This document shows, in pieces, positions 28,081 through 36,354 of a DNA stretch of 64,000 nucleotides; position 1 is the stretch's first letter, and the number at the start of each line of letters is the position of its first letter. Position numbers and translations under genes: made by a program. Below the pieces are notes generated by a model. It was not told the DNA's origin, ran no database searches, and saw only the letters and a program-made list of their open reading frames with translations. The stretch comes from Alphaproteobacteria bacterium (lineage in GTDB: Bacteria > Pseudomonadota > Alphaproteobacteria > MPNO01 > UBA2964), in contig WLWZ01000006.1 in the NCBI GenBank assembly GCA_012103315.1, positions 1-64,000 on the forward strand, written 5' to 3'.

Positions 28081-28884
28081 TTAGCTCGCGGTCCAAACGA
28101 CGGGATATTGATCACTATCCAGGGGGCCACCAGCCACAAGGTCAGGCGTGTCCGGAACGGACGGGATATAAGGCCTTGGTTGCCAAGTTACGTCGTCCCC
28201 AGCAAAACGAATGGAGACCGCCCGGCGGCGGGTGCTCTTGGTTGTGTTGGGCGACGCATAATGCAAAACGGCGGCCTGGAACGCGAGACAATCACCAGGT
28301 TGTAAGTCATCGAACGTCACAATATCGAACTTGTCCGGGTCGCCGGCGATATCAGGGGCGGGGCCATCAAAACTATCAGCTTCTTCGACGAGGTCACCGT
28401 CACCGATACGAATAGGCTGATAGAGTTTGCCCCAGCGATGCGACCCCCGAACGAAGCTGACGGCGCCGGACTCCGGGCTGGTTGGATCCATCGGTAGCCA
28501 CAGCGAAATAATCTGTGTTCCAGACAGCTCGTAATAAGGCAGGTCCTGATGCCAATGGCTTGGGTTGTCGGTGCCGGGTTCTTTAACCAGAAGGTGCTCA
28601 TCAAACAGGTTGAGTTTCTTGGTGCGCATAAGCTGGGCGCCAACTTCGCGGATTGGTGAATCATCGAGAAATGTTTGAAATTCCGGCACGCGCCGACGCA
28701 TGTGATGATCGGTGAAAAAACGGCCTTTGCCTTCTTCGGCATATTCCTTCGAGGTTGGGCCGGGGTTGGCCATCGCGCTTTCAGTACCGGCGCGCAGCAC
28801 ATCCATCATGTCTTCCGGGATCACATTGCGGACAAGGGCGAAGCCATCGTCATACCAGGATTGGGAAAGTTCTTCGCTGATCAT
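28081..28884 (-). CDS. Phytanoyl-CoA dioxygenase (PhyH) family protein
   Basis: A 267-residue Fe(II)/2-oxoglutarate-dependent dioxygenase. It shows an opening SWYDDGFALVRNVIP, the facial-triad motif HWHQD (His and Asp of H-x-D), SLWLPMDPTSPESGAVSFVRGSH, then LQPGDCLAFQAAVLHYASPN with the distal histidine and RRAVSIRF with the 2-oxoglutarate-binding arginine. It hydroxylates an aliphatic position of an unknown substrate. It begins 18 bp after the deiodinase-like gene, with AGGAAG upstream, so the two are cotranscribed. A second PhyH gene lies at 33860. Confidence 0.85.
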   Translation of the reverse strand: MISEELSQSWYDDGFALVRNVIPEDMMDVLRAGTESAMANPGPTSKEYAEEGKGRFFTDHHMRRRVPEFQTFLDDSPIREVGAQLMRTKKLNLFDEHLLVKEPGTDNPSHWHQDLPYYELSGTQIISLWLPMDPTSPESGAVSFVRGSHRWGKLYQPIRIGDGDLVEEADSFDGPAPDIAGDPDKFDIVTFDDLQPGDCLAFQAAVLHYASPNTTKSTRRRAVSIRFAGDDVTWQPRPYIPSVPDTPDLVAGGPLDSDQYPVVWTAS

Positions 28885-28902
28885 CTTATTTCTCGTGCCT
28901 TC

Positions 28903-29562
28903 CTAATTCGCTAGAGCCTTAACGGCTTCTTCAAATCCATCGGGGTCAAACTGATGGGGTCCCAGACCACATTTCCATGTTACCCGGCCGTCGGCATCGA
29001 TCACATAGAGCCGTTCCGGCATCGCCTTGTATTTTCCCTCAACCTCGTTGGTCATATTGTCGAGAACCATCGGAAAAGAGAAATTGAAACGCAGCATACA
29101 GGCTGCAGCAACTTCAGCGCGTTCATCATCCGTCGTCGGTTGGGTGTAGAGCACATCGTCTTCAATATTGGGCGGTGATTGTGAGCCGTCTGTGGGATGC
29201 GCTTCCTTGATATAGACGCACAGGAATTCGACCCGATCACCATATTGTTTCGCAATATTATCGAGACGCACGGCCTCGACGCGAAAAGGTGGTCAGGTAT
29301 AGGACCCGAAGATTAATCCAACTGGTTTTCCCCGCAATGAGGAGAGCGACATCTGCTCTCCGGTGCGTTCTCCTGCGGGTCCCAGTCGTTCGAGCTGAAA
29401 GTCAGGTGCTGCGTCGCCCACTTGCGGAGAATTCACATCTTCAGCGACCCGCTTGCTGTAGCCTTCGCGCATGCTCTCGCGAGTCCAGCCGCGAAACTCC
29501 AGCTCCTCATCGCTGATGCTGGCGATCCGGTCTTCCATTTCCTGGGGCAGTTCTACGTCCAT
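28903..29562 (-). CDS. Deiodinase-like thioredoxin-fold selenoprotein (in-frame TGA = Sec90)
   Basis: Two open stretches (29562-29296 and 29292-28903) in the same frame are joined by TGA at 29295-29293, giving 219 residues with Sec90. The junction reads IFGSYT-U-PPFR, against FGSCT-U-PPF in vertebrate iodothyronine deiodinases. The similarity continues: VYIKEAHPTDG (deiodinases have YIEEAH-SDGW; here His122), FPMVLDNM, then MPERLYVID-DGR. The N-terminus has no membrane anchor, so the protein is cytosolic. A stem-loop meeting bacterial SECIS rules follows the TGA. Start ATG 29562 has GGAG 9 bases upstream. Likely a selenol redox enzyme, either reductive dehalogenase-like or peroxiredoxin-like. 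A frameshift-free pseudogene is the alternative and is much less likely. Confidence 0.85.
29261..29279 (-). promoter_or_regulatory. Bacterial SECIS element
   Basis: In the mRNA, 13 bases after the TGA comes a 7-bp stem UCGAGGC/GUCUCGA (one G-U pair) with a CGUGC loop. The apical loop starts 21 bases after the UGA and has G at its second position. Both fit the published bacterial SECIS pattern: a loop 16-37 bases from UGA and a G in the first two loop positions. Confidence 0.7.
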
Positions 29563-29578
29563 TCGGTAATTCTCCAGA

Positions 29579-29989
29579 TTAATCGTTTGCTGGTTTCACG
29601 TCTTTCACGGCACCGCGCCAACCGCCAGCGGTAATGTCAAACATTTCGCCGGTCGGCATACGATATTTGATCTCATAAAAGCTGTTGGGGTCGCCGCTTT
29701 TGTTGCCCATCACGTGTTTTGCGCCTGCGGCTTCCACCTGTTCGCAAGCCTTTTCAACATCATCGACCCAGATGCCGAAGTGATCGATACCGAAAAACGG
29801 CTCATCGCCTTCATAGCCAAGCGGTTTCCCCTTGCGATTGAGAAGCGCAATATTGACCGTGCCATCGGTGAGATACTTGGTCCCGGTGCCGGAATGGCCG
29901 ACTTCTTCCATGTCGAAGGCCTTTTTGAAAAACTCGCAGCTCGCTTCAGGGTCATCCACTGAAAGGGCGATGTGTCGTAATTTTCCCAT
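29579..29989 (-). CDS. VOC (glyoxalase/extradiol) superfamily protein
   Basis: A 136-residue single-unit vicinal-oxygen-chelate protein made of two beta-alpha-beta-beta-beta modules: GKLRHIALSVDDPEASCEFFKKAFDMEE, then FFGIDHFGIWVDDVEKACEQVEAAGAKHV and NSFYEIKYRMPTGEMFDI. Candidate metal ligands are His5 or His6, His72-region and Glu near the end. AGGAG precedes the ATG. It is the first gene of the minus-strand operon leading into the deiodinase-like selenoprotein 16 bp downstream. Substrate unknown; lyases, dioxygenases and resistance proteins share this fold. Confidence 0.85.
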   Translation of the reverse strand: MGKLRHIALSVDDPEASCEFFKKAFDMEEVGHSGTGTKYLTDGTVNIALLNRKGKPLGYEGDEPFFGIDHFGIWVDDVEKACEQVEAAGAKHVMGNKSGDPNSFYEIKYRMPTGEMFDITAGGWRGAVKDVKPAND

Positions 29990-30132
29990 CTCGTTCTCCT
30001 CGCCTGATCGGCGTCTAATGATATGCGGAAATGTTCGTTGAGTGCCGGGCTGACGTCAACAGCAATCGACGCCTTGGCGGATAAAGCGGTCATGCGGTAG
30101 AACGGGTGCCGGTAATTTGCGTGAGAGATATG

Positions 30133-30639
30133 ATGACACGGCAGCTTTTGGTTCTACGCCACGGTGAGGCAGAAAACGGTTCTGGTGTTGAAGACTACGA
30201 CCGGGCTTTGGCGATACGAGGCTATGCGGAAGTTGAACTTATCGCCAAGTGGTTGCAGACCGAAGGACACGTGCCGGAAATCATCTTTGGCTCTTCGGCA
30301 GAACGCGCTGCCGCGACGGCTTTTCACACGGCCGGTATCCTGGAACTTGATGAAACGCAGATTGCTGTTGATCAGACACTGTATCTCGCCCCCAAAAAAG
30401 TGCTTCTCGATTTTATCGCGACGATACCTGATGAAGCGCGGAGCGTGATGATTGTCGGTCACAATCCGGGCCTGGAAGACTTGGTGTCGAATGTTGTTGG
30501 GTATGACAGCTTTGCCAATGCGGGCGGCAAGATGGCGACCGCCACTGTGGCCTGCATCGAGTTCGATGGTGACTGGGACGACATTATGCCGGCGCTTCCG
30601 ACATTAAAGTTTCTCAAGCGGCCAATCGACGTCGTTTAG
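30133..30639 (+). CDS. SixA-type phosphohistidine phosphatase
   Basis: A 168-residue histidine-phosphatase-superfamily protein. The catalytic LRHGEAENG lies at residues 7-15, SSAERAAATAFHTAG follows, and the second catalytic histidine is in VMIVGHNPGLEDLV. The size and motif order are those of SixA, which dephosphorylates phosphohistidine (for example on HPr or phosphotransfer proteins). ATG 30130 and 30133 are adjacent starts and 30106 is unlikely. It is a single gene, convergent with the RidA gene, with 6 bp between their ends. Confidence 0.85.
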   Translation: MTRQLLVLRHGEAENGSGVEDYDRALAIRGYAEVELIAKWLQTEGHVPEIIFGSSAERAAATAFHTAGILELDETQIAVDQTLYLAPKKVLLDFIATIPDEARSVMIVGHNPGLEDLVSNVVGYDSFANAGGKMATATVACIEFDGDWDDIMPALPTLKFLKRPIDVV

Positions 30640-30645
30640 CCAAGC

Positions 30646-30990
30646 TTATTTGACCGCGACACACATAATTTCGACAAGGGTACCGGATGTTAGCACGACA
30701 CCAACGCCAGCGCGTGCGGGCGGGCAAGCCGGGTCCATCCATGCCATCCACGCCTCATTCATCTCATCCTTGAGGTCCATATCGGACATGTAGACAACAG
30801 AACTGACGATCTTGGTTTTGTCGGATCCCGCTTCGGCAAGCACAGCATCGATCTTGGCCAGCACTTGTTCGGTTTGGGCCTTCATACCAACCGATTTGTC
30901 ATCGGCAACAATGCCTGACATGTAGATGGTGTCGCCGTGGATGACAGCTTTGCTGTTCCAGGCGCCGGGCTGAATGCGATCTAGGCTCAT
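30646..30990 (-). CDS. RidA family protein
   Basis: A 114-residue YjgF/YER057c/UK114-family trimer subunit: RIQPGAWNSKAVIHGDTIYMSGIVADD at the start, QTEQVLAKIDAVLAEAGSDKTKIVSSVVYM in the middle and CPPARAGVGV near the end, with the arginine that binds the substrate carboxylate in classic RidA. The usual final -VEIE-AA is VEIMCVAVK. Members deaminate reactive enamines/imines or have diverged roles in aromatic catabolism. Divergent from the Rieske operon (120-bp gap). Confidence 0.85.
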   Translation of the reverse strand: MSLDRIQPGAWNSKAVIHGDTIYMSGIVADDKSVGMKAQTEQVLAKIDAVLAEAGSDKTKIVSSVVYMSDMDLKDEMNEAWMAWMDPACPPARAGVGVVLTSGTLVEIMCVAVK

Positions 30991-31110
30991 GATGGTCTCC
31001 CTGTTTGAGGTGCGATGATTGTTTCACCCTCTATCAACGTGGTCCAGTGCTTGAAGGCTCCTCATTGCTACGGTAACTTCACGGCATATTTTTAAAGGTG
31101 GAACGAGAGC

Positions 31111-32379
31111 ATGGACGGCGCACAAACCCCGGGCAATTCAGAAACCGATATCTGGTCAGAGGCCGGGACGACCCGCGTCCCGTTTCAGGTCTATCAGGAC
31201 GCAGATATCTATGCGCAGGAACTAGAGCGCATCTTCTATGGCTCCTCCTGGAACTATGTTGGCCTCGAGTGTGAAATTCCCGAAGCCGGGGACTATCGTC
31301 GTAACTTTATTGGTGAACGTGAAGTCCTGATGATCCGCAAGGAAGACGGCGGGCTATCCGTTGTCGAGAACCGATGTGCGCATCGCGGGGCCCAGCTCTG
31401 TCAGGCGCTCTCCGGCGTTGCCGGTGCGGCTATTATGTGTCCCTATCATCAGTGGACATACACGCTGGAGGGTGAGCTGACAGGTATACCCTTTAAGCGG
31501 GGCATTAATGGCAAGGGCGGCCTTAATCCAGACTTTGATATGAACGCACACGGCCTCGTGCAGTTGCGGGTTGAAAGCCTGAACGGTGTTGTATTCGCTA
31601 GTTTTGATCACGAAGTCGTGCCGCTTAAAGAATATCTCGGCCCTGATATGACGAAGTACTTCACGCGCATTTTCGATGGTCGGGGCTTGCGGGTCGTCGG
31701 CTACGAGCGGCAGGTGATTGATTGTAACTGGAAGCTTCAGATGGAGAATCTGAAGGACCCGTACCACGCCGGTATCCTGCATCTGTTTTTGATCTCGTTT
31801 GGTCTTTTCCGGCTCGATCAAGAGTCCAAATGTTTGGTTGATGACAGCAAGGGCCATTCGGTTCTGATGACCGCAAAGGGAACGGAAGAGGGCAAAGAAG
31901 ATACCGGCGGCGTTCGTATCGCCGCACCTGATTTCTCGCTTACGGATCACGATTTAATTCAACCGCGTCTGGAGTTCCCGGACAACGTCACCTTGTCGAT
32001 CCAGACATTGTTCCCGTCCATTATCATTCAGGCACAATGCAACACTTTGGCCACCCGTCAGGTCATTCCAAAAGGCCCTGGTAGCCATGAGCTGGTCTGG
32101 ACGTTTTTTGGTTTCGAAGACGATGATGACGAGATGAAGGATTTGCGTTTGCGCCAAGCTAATCTGATGGGCTCGGCTGGCTATGTGACCTTGGACGATG
32201 CCGAAGCCCTAGAATTTAGCCAGGTGGGCCTCAGTGGTTCTCCTACCGGAGATGCCGCGATACTGGAAATCGGTGGAACCGATTGTGAGTCCAACGACCA
32301 CCTTGTTACGGAGTCCCTGATTCGCGGATTTTATATGCGCTACCGTGACATCATGGGCCACGGAAAGGCGGGCGACTGA
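31111..32379 (+). CDS. Rieske non-haem iron ring-hydroxylating oxygenase, alpha subunit
   Basis: A 422-residue alpha subunit. The Rieske 2Fe-2S motif is Cys89-x-His91 ... Cys110-x2-His113 (RCAHRGAQLC and CPYHQWTY). The mononuclear iron site is Asp216-x2-His219-x4-His224 in LKDPYHAGILH. Normal length and all ligands are present, so activity is expected. It cis-dihydroxylates or demethylates an aromatic acid or amine; the substrate is unknown. It overlaps the beta subunit gene by one base (TGATG). No ferredoxin or reductase gene is adjacent, so electrons must come from elsewhere. Confidence 0.92.
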   Translation: MDGAQTPGNSETDIWSEAGTTRVPFQVYQDADIYAQELERIFYGSSWNYVGLECEIPEAGDYRRNFIGEREVLMIRKEDGGLSVVENRCAHRGAQLCQALSGVAGAAIMCPYHQWTYTLEGELTGIPFKRGINGKGGLNPDFDMNAHGLVQLRVESLNGVVFASFDHEVVPLKEYLGPDMTKYFTRIFDGRGLRVVGYERQVIDCNWKLQMENLKDPYHAGILHLFLISFGLFRLDQESKCLVDDSKGHSVLMTAKGTEEGKEDTGGVRIAAPDFSLTDHDLIQPRLEFPDNVTLSIQTLFPSIIIQAQCNTLATRQVIPKGPGSHELVWTFFGFEDDDDEMKDLRLRQANLMGSAGYVTLDDAEALEFSQVGLSGSPTGDAAILEIGGTDCESNDHLVTESLIRGFYMRYRDIMGHGKAGD

Positions 32380-32876
32380 TGGACCAGACAGAAACCAGCC
32401 AGCCTGTGACAGACGATGCTGTTCTACGACGGATTGAACGTTTGCAACTAAATTACATTGCGTCGATTGACGAAGGCCCGCTGGATAACTGGCCGCAATT
32501 CTTCACCGATAAATGTCTCTACACTGTTGTCTCTCGCGACAATTTTGATCGTGGCATGGAACTCGGTGTCATGCGGTTTGAATCAGTCGGAATGTTGGTG
32601 GATCGCGCAACCGCAACGCAACACGCGGCTGTGTTTGCGCCACGTATCATCCGTCATGTACTGGGGCCAGCCTTGGTCGATGATACAGGCGATGGGTATC
32701 GGTCACGCTGCAACGTCGTGATTTATCAGACGTCACCGGATGGCGACACAGTGCTGTTGATGGCGGCGACTTATGACGATTTGATTGTCGAGCAGGATGG
32801 TGTTCTGAAATTCAAAGAGAAGCGCGTTATTTACGATACGCACCGCATTCCGGATTCGATAGTCTATCCGCTGTAG
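32379..32876 (+). CDS. Ring-hydroxylating oxygenase, beta subunit
   Basis: A 165-residue SnoaL/NTF2-like small subunit: LQLNYIASIDEGPLDNWPQFFTDKCLYTVVSRDNFDRG at the start, RITRH-like PRIIRHVLG in the middle and FKEKRVIYDTHRIPDSIVYPL at the end, as in benzoate- and toluene-dioxygenase beta chains. It has a structural role in the alpha3-beta3 hexamer. Translationally coupled to the alpha subunit; the convergent SDR ends 2 bp downstream. Confidence 0.92.
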   Translation: MDQTETSQPVTDDAVLRRIERLQLNYIASIDEGPLDNWPQFFTDKCLYTVVSRDNFDRGMELGVMRFESVGMLVDRATATQHAAVFAPRIIRHVLGPALVDDTGDGYRSRCNVVIYQTSPDGDTVLLMAATYDDLIVEQDGVLKFKEKRVIYDTHRIPDSIVYPL

Positions 32877-32878
32877 CG

Positions 32879-33721
32879 TTAGGTAGGCTGTAAGTCCGGC
32901 CACACACTTTGTTGACCCGCACCGGGCCATGCAGCGGGTGCTGCGGCTTTCTCAGCGGCGGCGTGTCCAGGTAGTTTTTTATCCCAGCCCGTACCGGTCA
33001 GGCGGTTGCCGTTAAAGCCGTCCGAGTCGTCTGACATCAGCCAGACAATGGGTGCCTGCATGACCTCTGGCTGGACCATGGACTCACGGTCGGGCGATGA
33101 AGCCTGAGGGACCATCGCGGTATTCGCTGGTCCGCCCGGCACTAGCACGTTGACTGTAACACCACTGCCTTCGCAATCTTTGGACCAACAGGCGGCTTGT
33201 GCTTCAAGGGCGCCTTTGGAAGGGCCATAGGGCGTCCACCCGCGACGGATCATTGTGTCCATGCTCGTTGTGACGTTGACGATACGTCCCCAACCTTGCT
33301 CCAGGAGATGTGGCATGGCGCCTTTAGAGATTAAGAAGGGCGCGCGAACATTGACGTCGAAAATCGCCTGCCAGCGTTCGTCAGGGACATCCCAGAATTT
33401 GATATTATCGACATAGTAATTCTCGCGAATGCTCGACAGACCGATACCGGCATTATTGACAACGCCGTGTAGCCCACCAAGGGCTTCGATAGCGCGTGCT
33501 GCGATGGCGGCGCAGGCGTCGGTGTCTCGCAAATCAGCGGCGAGGGGCAATACTTCGCCTGGGCCCTCGATCACGGTGAGAGCTTCCAGCCTCTTTGTTC
33601 CGATGTCGACCGCAGCAACTTTTGCGCCGTCGGCAACCAGGGCTTCAACCATGGCTCTTCCCAAGCCACCAGCGGCGCCGGTTACGATTATGATTTTTCC
33701 ATCCAGCTGATTGTTTGCCAT
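32879..33721 (-). CDS. Short-chain dehydrogenase/reductase (SDR)
   Basis: A 280-residue classical SDR: TGAAGGLGRAM nucleotide motif at residue 15, NNAGIG, NVTTSMDT with the catalytic Ser or Thr at the usual strand, YGPSKGALEAQ with the Tyr/Lys pair, and LVPGGPANTAMV. The C-terminus is extended by about 35 residues rich in Ala and Pro (GHAAAEKAAAPAAWPGAG). It may dehydrogenate the product of the neighbouring Rieske oxygenase, but it is transcribed against it. Divergent from the PhyH gene. Confidence 0.85.
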   Translation of the reverse strand: MANNQLDGKIIIVTGAAGGLGRAMVEALVADGAKVAAVDIGTKRLEALTVIEGPGEVLPLAADLRDTDACAAIAARAIEALGGLHGVVNNAGIGLSSIRENYYVDNIKFWDVPDERWQAIFDVNVRAPFLISKGAMPHLLEQGWGRIVNVTTSMDTMIRRGWTPYGPSKGALEAQAACWSKDCEGSGVTVNVLVPGGPANTAMVPQASSPDRESMVQPEVMQAPIVWLMSDDSDGFNGNRLTGTGWDKKLPGHAAAEKAAAPAAWPGAGQQSVWPDLQPT

Positions 33722-33859
33722 GTCGATCTTTGTTCACCCCAGATTTAATTTGAGGCGAGGGTAGGAGGCGCCGGAGAAATTGACAATGGTGATCTTGTTT
33801 TTCGAGTGCCGATAGGTGCAAACTCTACGAAGGCGCAGCTCCAGAAACCGGGCACATAA

Positions 33860-34681
33860 ATGACAAAACATCTGACAGAAGAACAGATCGAGAGCTTTAG
33901 AGAGAACGGGTTTATCAATCCAATGGATGGGCTGACTCCCGAAGAGGCGCAGGAGTGCCTGGAATGTCTTGAAGATTATGAAAAGAGAACGGGTAATGCG
34001 GCGCAAGACAGCCTGACGCTGAAATCACATTTACCTTTCGGCCTTTTCAGTCGCGTTATTCGCAACGACCGAGTGCTCGATGCCGTGGAAGATTTGATTG
34101 GGCCAAACATCCTTTGCTGGGGCTCATCGTTTTTCGTCAAGGAACCGAACTCGCCAACGTTCGTTTCCTGGCATGCTGATACCTATTACTACGGCATTGA
34201 GCCGCAGGAGACCGTAACGGCCTGGATTGCGTTTTCGCCGAGCAATCTGGAATCCGGATGCATTCGCTGCATTCCCGGAAGCCATAAGGTGAAAACCGAG
34301 TTTGAAAATGCGCCCGAAGAAAACAACGTTCTCAAGCGCGGCCAGAACACGAAGAACGTAGATGAAGAGAAAGCGGTCTTTATGCCATTGGAGCCTGGCC
34401 AGTTTTCAATTCATCACGAATGTACGGTTCATTCCTCATTGCCCAACAATGCCGACTACCGTCGGATCGGCTATTCGATCCATTACTGCCCGACGCATGT
34501 CCGCGAAACCATGTATGACCCGGTCGATGGCAAAAAGTCAGCGGCACTAGTCCGCGGTGTTGATGAGTATAATTACTGGGATCCCGAGCCAATGACTGAA
34601 GTTGATTATGATCCGGTGATGGCGGCACATATGGTTGAAATTCGTCGTCAGTTCATGTCCCGCAATAAAGGGAGAGGTTGA
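33860..34681 (+). CDS. Phytanoyl-CoA dioxygenase (PhyH) family protein
   Basis: A 273-residue Fe(II)/2-oxoglutarate dioxygenase: EQIESFRENGFINPMDGLTPEE at the start, SWHADTYYYG with the H-x-D iron ligands, WIAFSPSNLESGCIRCIPGSHK, and LEPGQFSIHHECTVHSSLPN with the distal histidine and RRIGYSIHY with the 2-oxoglutarate arginine. It is closest in pattern to the chlorinating/hydroxylating PhyH-like proteins of secondary metabolism, but Asp is kept, so it should hydroxylate and not halogenate. First gene of a three-gene operon with a cupin and a luciferase-like enzyme. Confidence 0.85.
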   Translation: MTKHLTEEQIESFRENGFINPMDGLTPEEAQECLECLEDYEKRTGNAAQDSLTLKSHLPFGLFSRVIRNDRVLDAVEDLIGPNILCWGSSFFVKEPNSPTFVSWHADTYYYGIEPQETVTAWIAFSPSNLESGCIRCIPGSHKVKTEFENAPEENNVLKRGQNTKNVDEEKAVFMPLEPGQFSIHHECTVHSSLPNNADYRRIGYSIHYCPTHVRETMYDPVDGKKSAALVRGVDEYNYWDPEPMTEVDYDPVMAAHMVEIRRQFMSRNKGRG

Positions 34682-34682
34682 T

Positions 34683-35285
34683 ATGCCCGATGGCATGACC
34701 CGGCCAATGTTGCCGGCTGTAGAAAAATTTATCGTGGCAATGCGCAAAGTATTTGAGGACGGTGTTCCTGAACCTGATCGCTGGGAAATTTGCCGGGAAC
34801 ATTTAAAAGAATTGATCGCCGACCCTGATGTTAAAGCCCATGCCAAGGACTGGCTGATCACCGGCTTTAATCCGGAAACAAACCGGGTGCAGAATTTGTT
34901 GTTTTATGAAGACCCTGATTATGGGTTCGTGATTAACGCATTGATCAAGAAGCCCGGCGGCTTTGCGATGATCCACGATCACGGGTCAGCCTGGACAATC
35001 TATGGCGTTCTGTCGGGCAAAGAACGCATTGTTCATTTTGATGCTGAAGAGAATTCGGACGGCACGTTTGCGACCAGCGAGAGCCACGCAGAATATTGCG
35101 AGCAAGGCGATGTTGACGTCGTGAAACCGTGGCTGATCCATTCCGAATTTGCCGGTGATGAAAAATCTATCGCGGTGATTGTGCGGTCAAAACGGTCCGG
35201 TACGTTCAAGCAGTATCGTTATCTCGAAGATGGCAAACGCGTCGTTATTAAGGGGCCGGAGCAGGTGCCATACGCGTTGGCGTAG
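34683..35285 (+). CDS. Cysteine-dioxygenase-like cupin protein
   Basis: A 200-residue cupin. Metal motif in AMIHDHGSAWTIYGVLSG (His-x-His), a distal histidine in VKPWLIHSEFAGDEKS, and an N-terminal helical cap (PAVEKFIVAMRKVF ... EICREHLKELI). It shares the HDHG-W-IYG core with the two cupins at 8504 and 9080 but is longer at both ends. The start ATG 34683 has GGGAGAGG upstream and begins 1 bp after the PhyH stop. Reaction unknown; thiol dioxygenases and 4-hydroxylaminobenzoate lyases have this fold. Confidence 0.75.
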   Translation: MPDGMTRPMLPAVEKFIVAMRKVFEDGVPEPDRWEICREHLKELIADPDVKAHAKDWLITGFNPETNRVQNLLFYEDPDYGFVINALIKKPGGFAMIHDHGSAWTIYGVLSGKERIVHFDAEENSDGTFATSESHAEYCEQGDVDVVKPWLIHSEFAGDEKSIAVIVRSKRSGTFKQYRYLEDGKRVVIKGPEQVPYALA

Positions 35286-35294
35286 GAGAGTAAA

Positions 35295-36347
35295 TTGAAG
35301 TTCGGCTATTTCACGCTTTCGGATAACCACTACCCAGATAATCCAAGGTCGGCTTCTGACTTTGTTCTCGAAATTCGTGAGCAAGCAATTCTCGCAGACA
35401 AGCTAGGCTATAATTCCGCCTGGATTGGCGAACATCACTTTGACCGGCTTGGCGTGAATTCACGCCCCGATATTTTGCTGGCGAGTATCATCCCTGAGAC
35501 CGAAAACATTCGTCTCGCCCCGGCGGTGAATGTGCTGCCGATCCATCATCCTATTCACGTCGCTGAAATGTGGGCGACCCTTGATTTGCTGTCGGGTGGT
35601 CGCGTCGATTATGCCTGTGGGCGCGGTTATGACCGCGAGGAGTATATCCCGTTTGGCGCCGACTTTATGACCTCGGCCGAAGTGTTTGAAGAAGGGCTTG
35701 ACGTCTTAAACAAGGCTTGGACCGACCCTGGTGTTTGGTCGCATCACGGTGAGCATTATCATATCGATGATATGGAGATCACACCGAAGCCGGTGCAGGA
35801 CCCCATTCCAATCTATGTCGGGTCATTCTCGAAGACCTCAGTCGATCTGGCGGCGCGCAAGGGATTCAACATCGCCTATGCGCCCTTCGCAGCAGCGATG
35901 GTGTTTGGTGGTTTAAAAGAAGCTGTCGATGCGTACCGGGAAGCGACTATTGCGGAAGGCAACACACCAGGAAAAGCGATCTGTAGCTATTTCATCTATA
36001 TCGCCGACACACCGGAGGAAGAAGATCGAGGGCGCCAGTATCAGATCGATTATTTCCAGAATTGCGTGTTGCGTGCTTTCCCGGATGACCCAAGCAAGAT
36101 GCCGCCGACCATGCATTACTTCATGAAGATCAACGAGGTTTTGCGGAACACCAAGAAGGAAGATCTTTCAGATCGCTCTATTCTCATCGGCTCACCTGCA
36201 AAAATCATCGATAGTCTCAAGAATATTCAGGCTGCTGGGATTGATGAAGTGATCCTCTATTTCAATGTCGGGCGCAAACCGCATGAAATGGTGAAAGAAC
36301 AAATGCATCGTTTCACTGAAGAGATTGCGCCAGCCTTTGCGGAGTGA
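35295..36347 (+). CDS. LLM-class (luciferase-like) flavin-dependent monooxygenase
   Basis: A 350-residue bacterial-luciferase-family protein: KFGYFTLSD start, ADKLGYNSAWIGEHHF, RLAPAVNVLPIHHPIHVAEMWATLDLLSGGRVDYACGRGYDREEY, IPIYVGSFSKTSVDLAARKGFN and SDRSILIGSPAKIIDSL. It uses reduced FMN and O2. The start codon is TTG (35295), with GGAG 6 bases upstream and no better candidate. Third gene of the PhyH-cupin operon (9-bp gap), so the three may modify one substrate; no flavin reductase is adjacent. Confidence 0.88.
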   Translation: MKFGYFTLSDNHYPDNPRSASDFVLEIREQAILADKLGYNSAWIGEHHFDRLGVNSRPDILLASIIPETENIRLAPAVNVLPIHHPIHVAEMWATLDLLSGGRVDYACGRGYDREEYIPFGADFMTSAEVFEEGLDVLNKAWTDPGVWSHHGEHYHIDDMEITPKPVQDPIPIYVGSFSKTSVDLAARKGFNIAYAPFAAAMVFGGLKEAVDAYREATIAEGNTPGKAICSYFIYIADTPEEEDRGRQYQIDYFQNCVLRAFPDDPSKMPPTMHYFMKINEVLRNTKKEDLSDRSILIGSPAKIIDSLKNIQAAGIDEVILYFNVGRKPHEMVKEQMHRFTEEIAPAFAE

Positions 36348-36354
36348 TGTTAAG

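Noticed and set aside
28903..29562. Two separate genes or a pseudogene split by a stop at 29293-29295
   Set aside because: The frame is the same on both sides, the stop is TGA, it lies exactly at the deiodinase Sec position and a SECIS-like hairpin follows. One selenoprotein explains all four facts.
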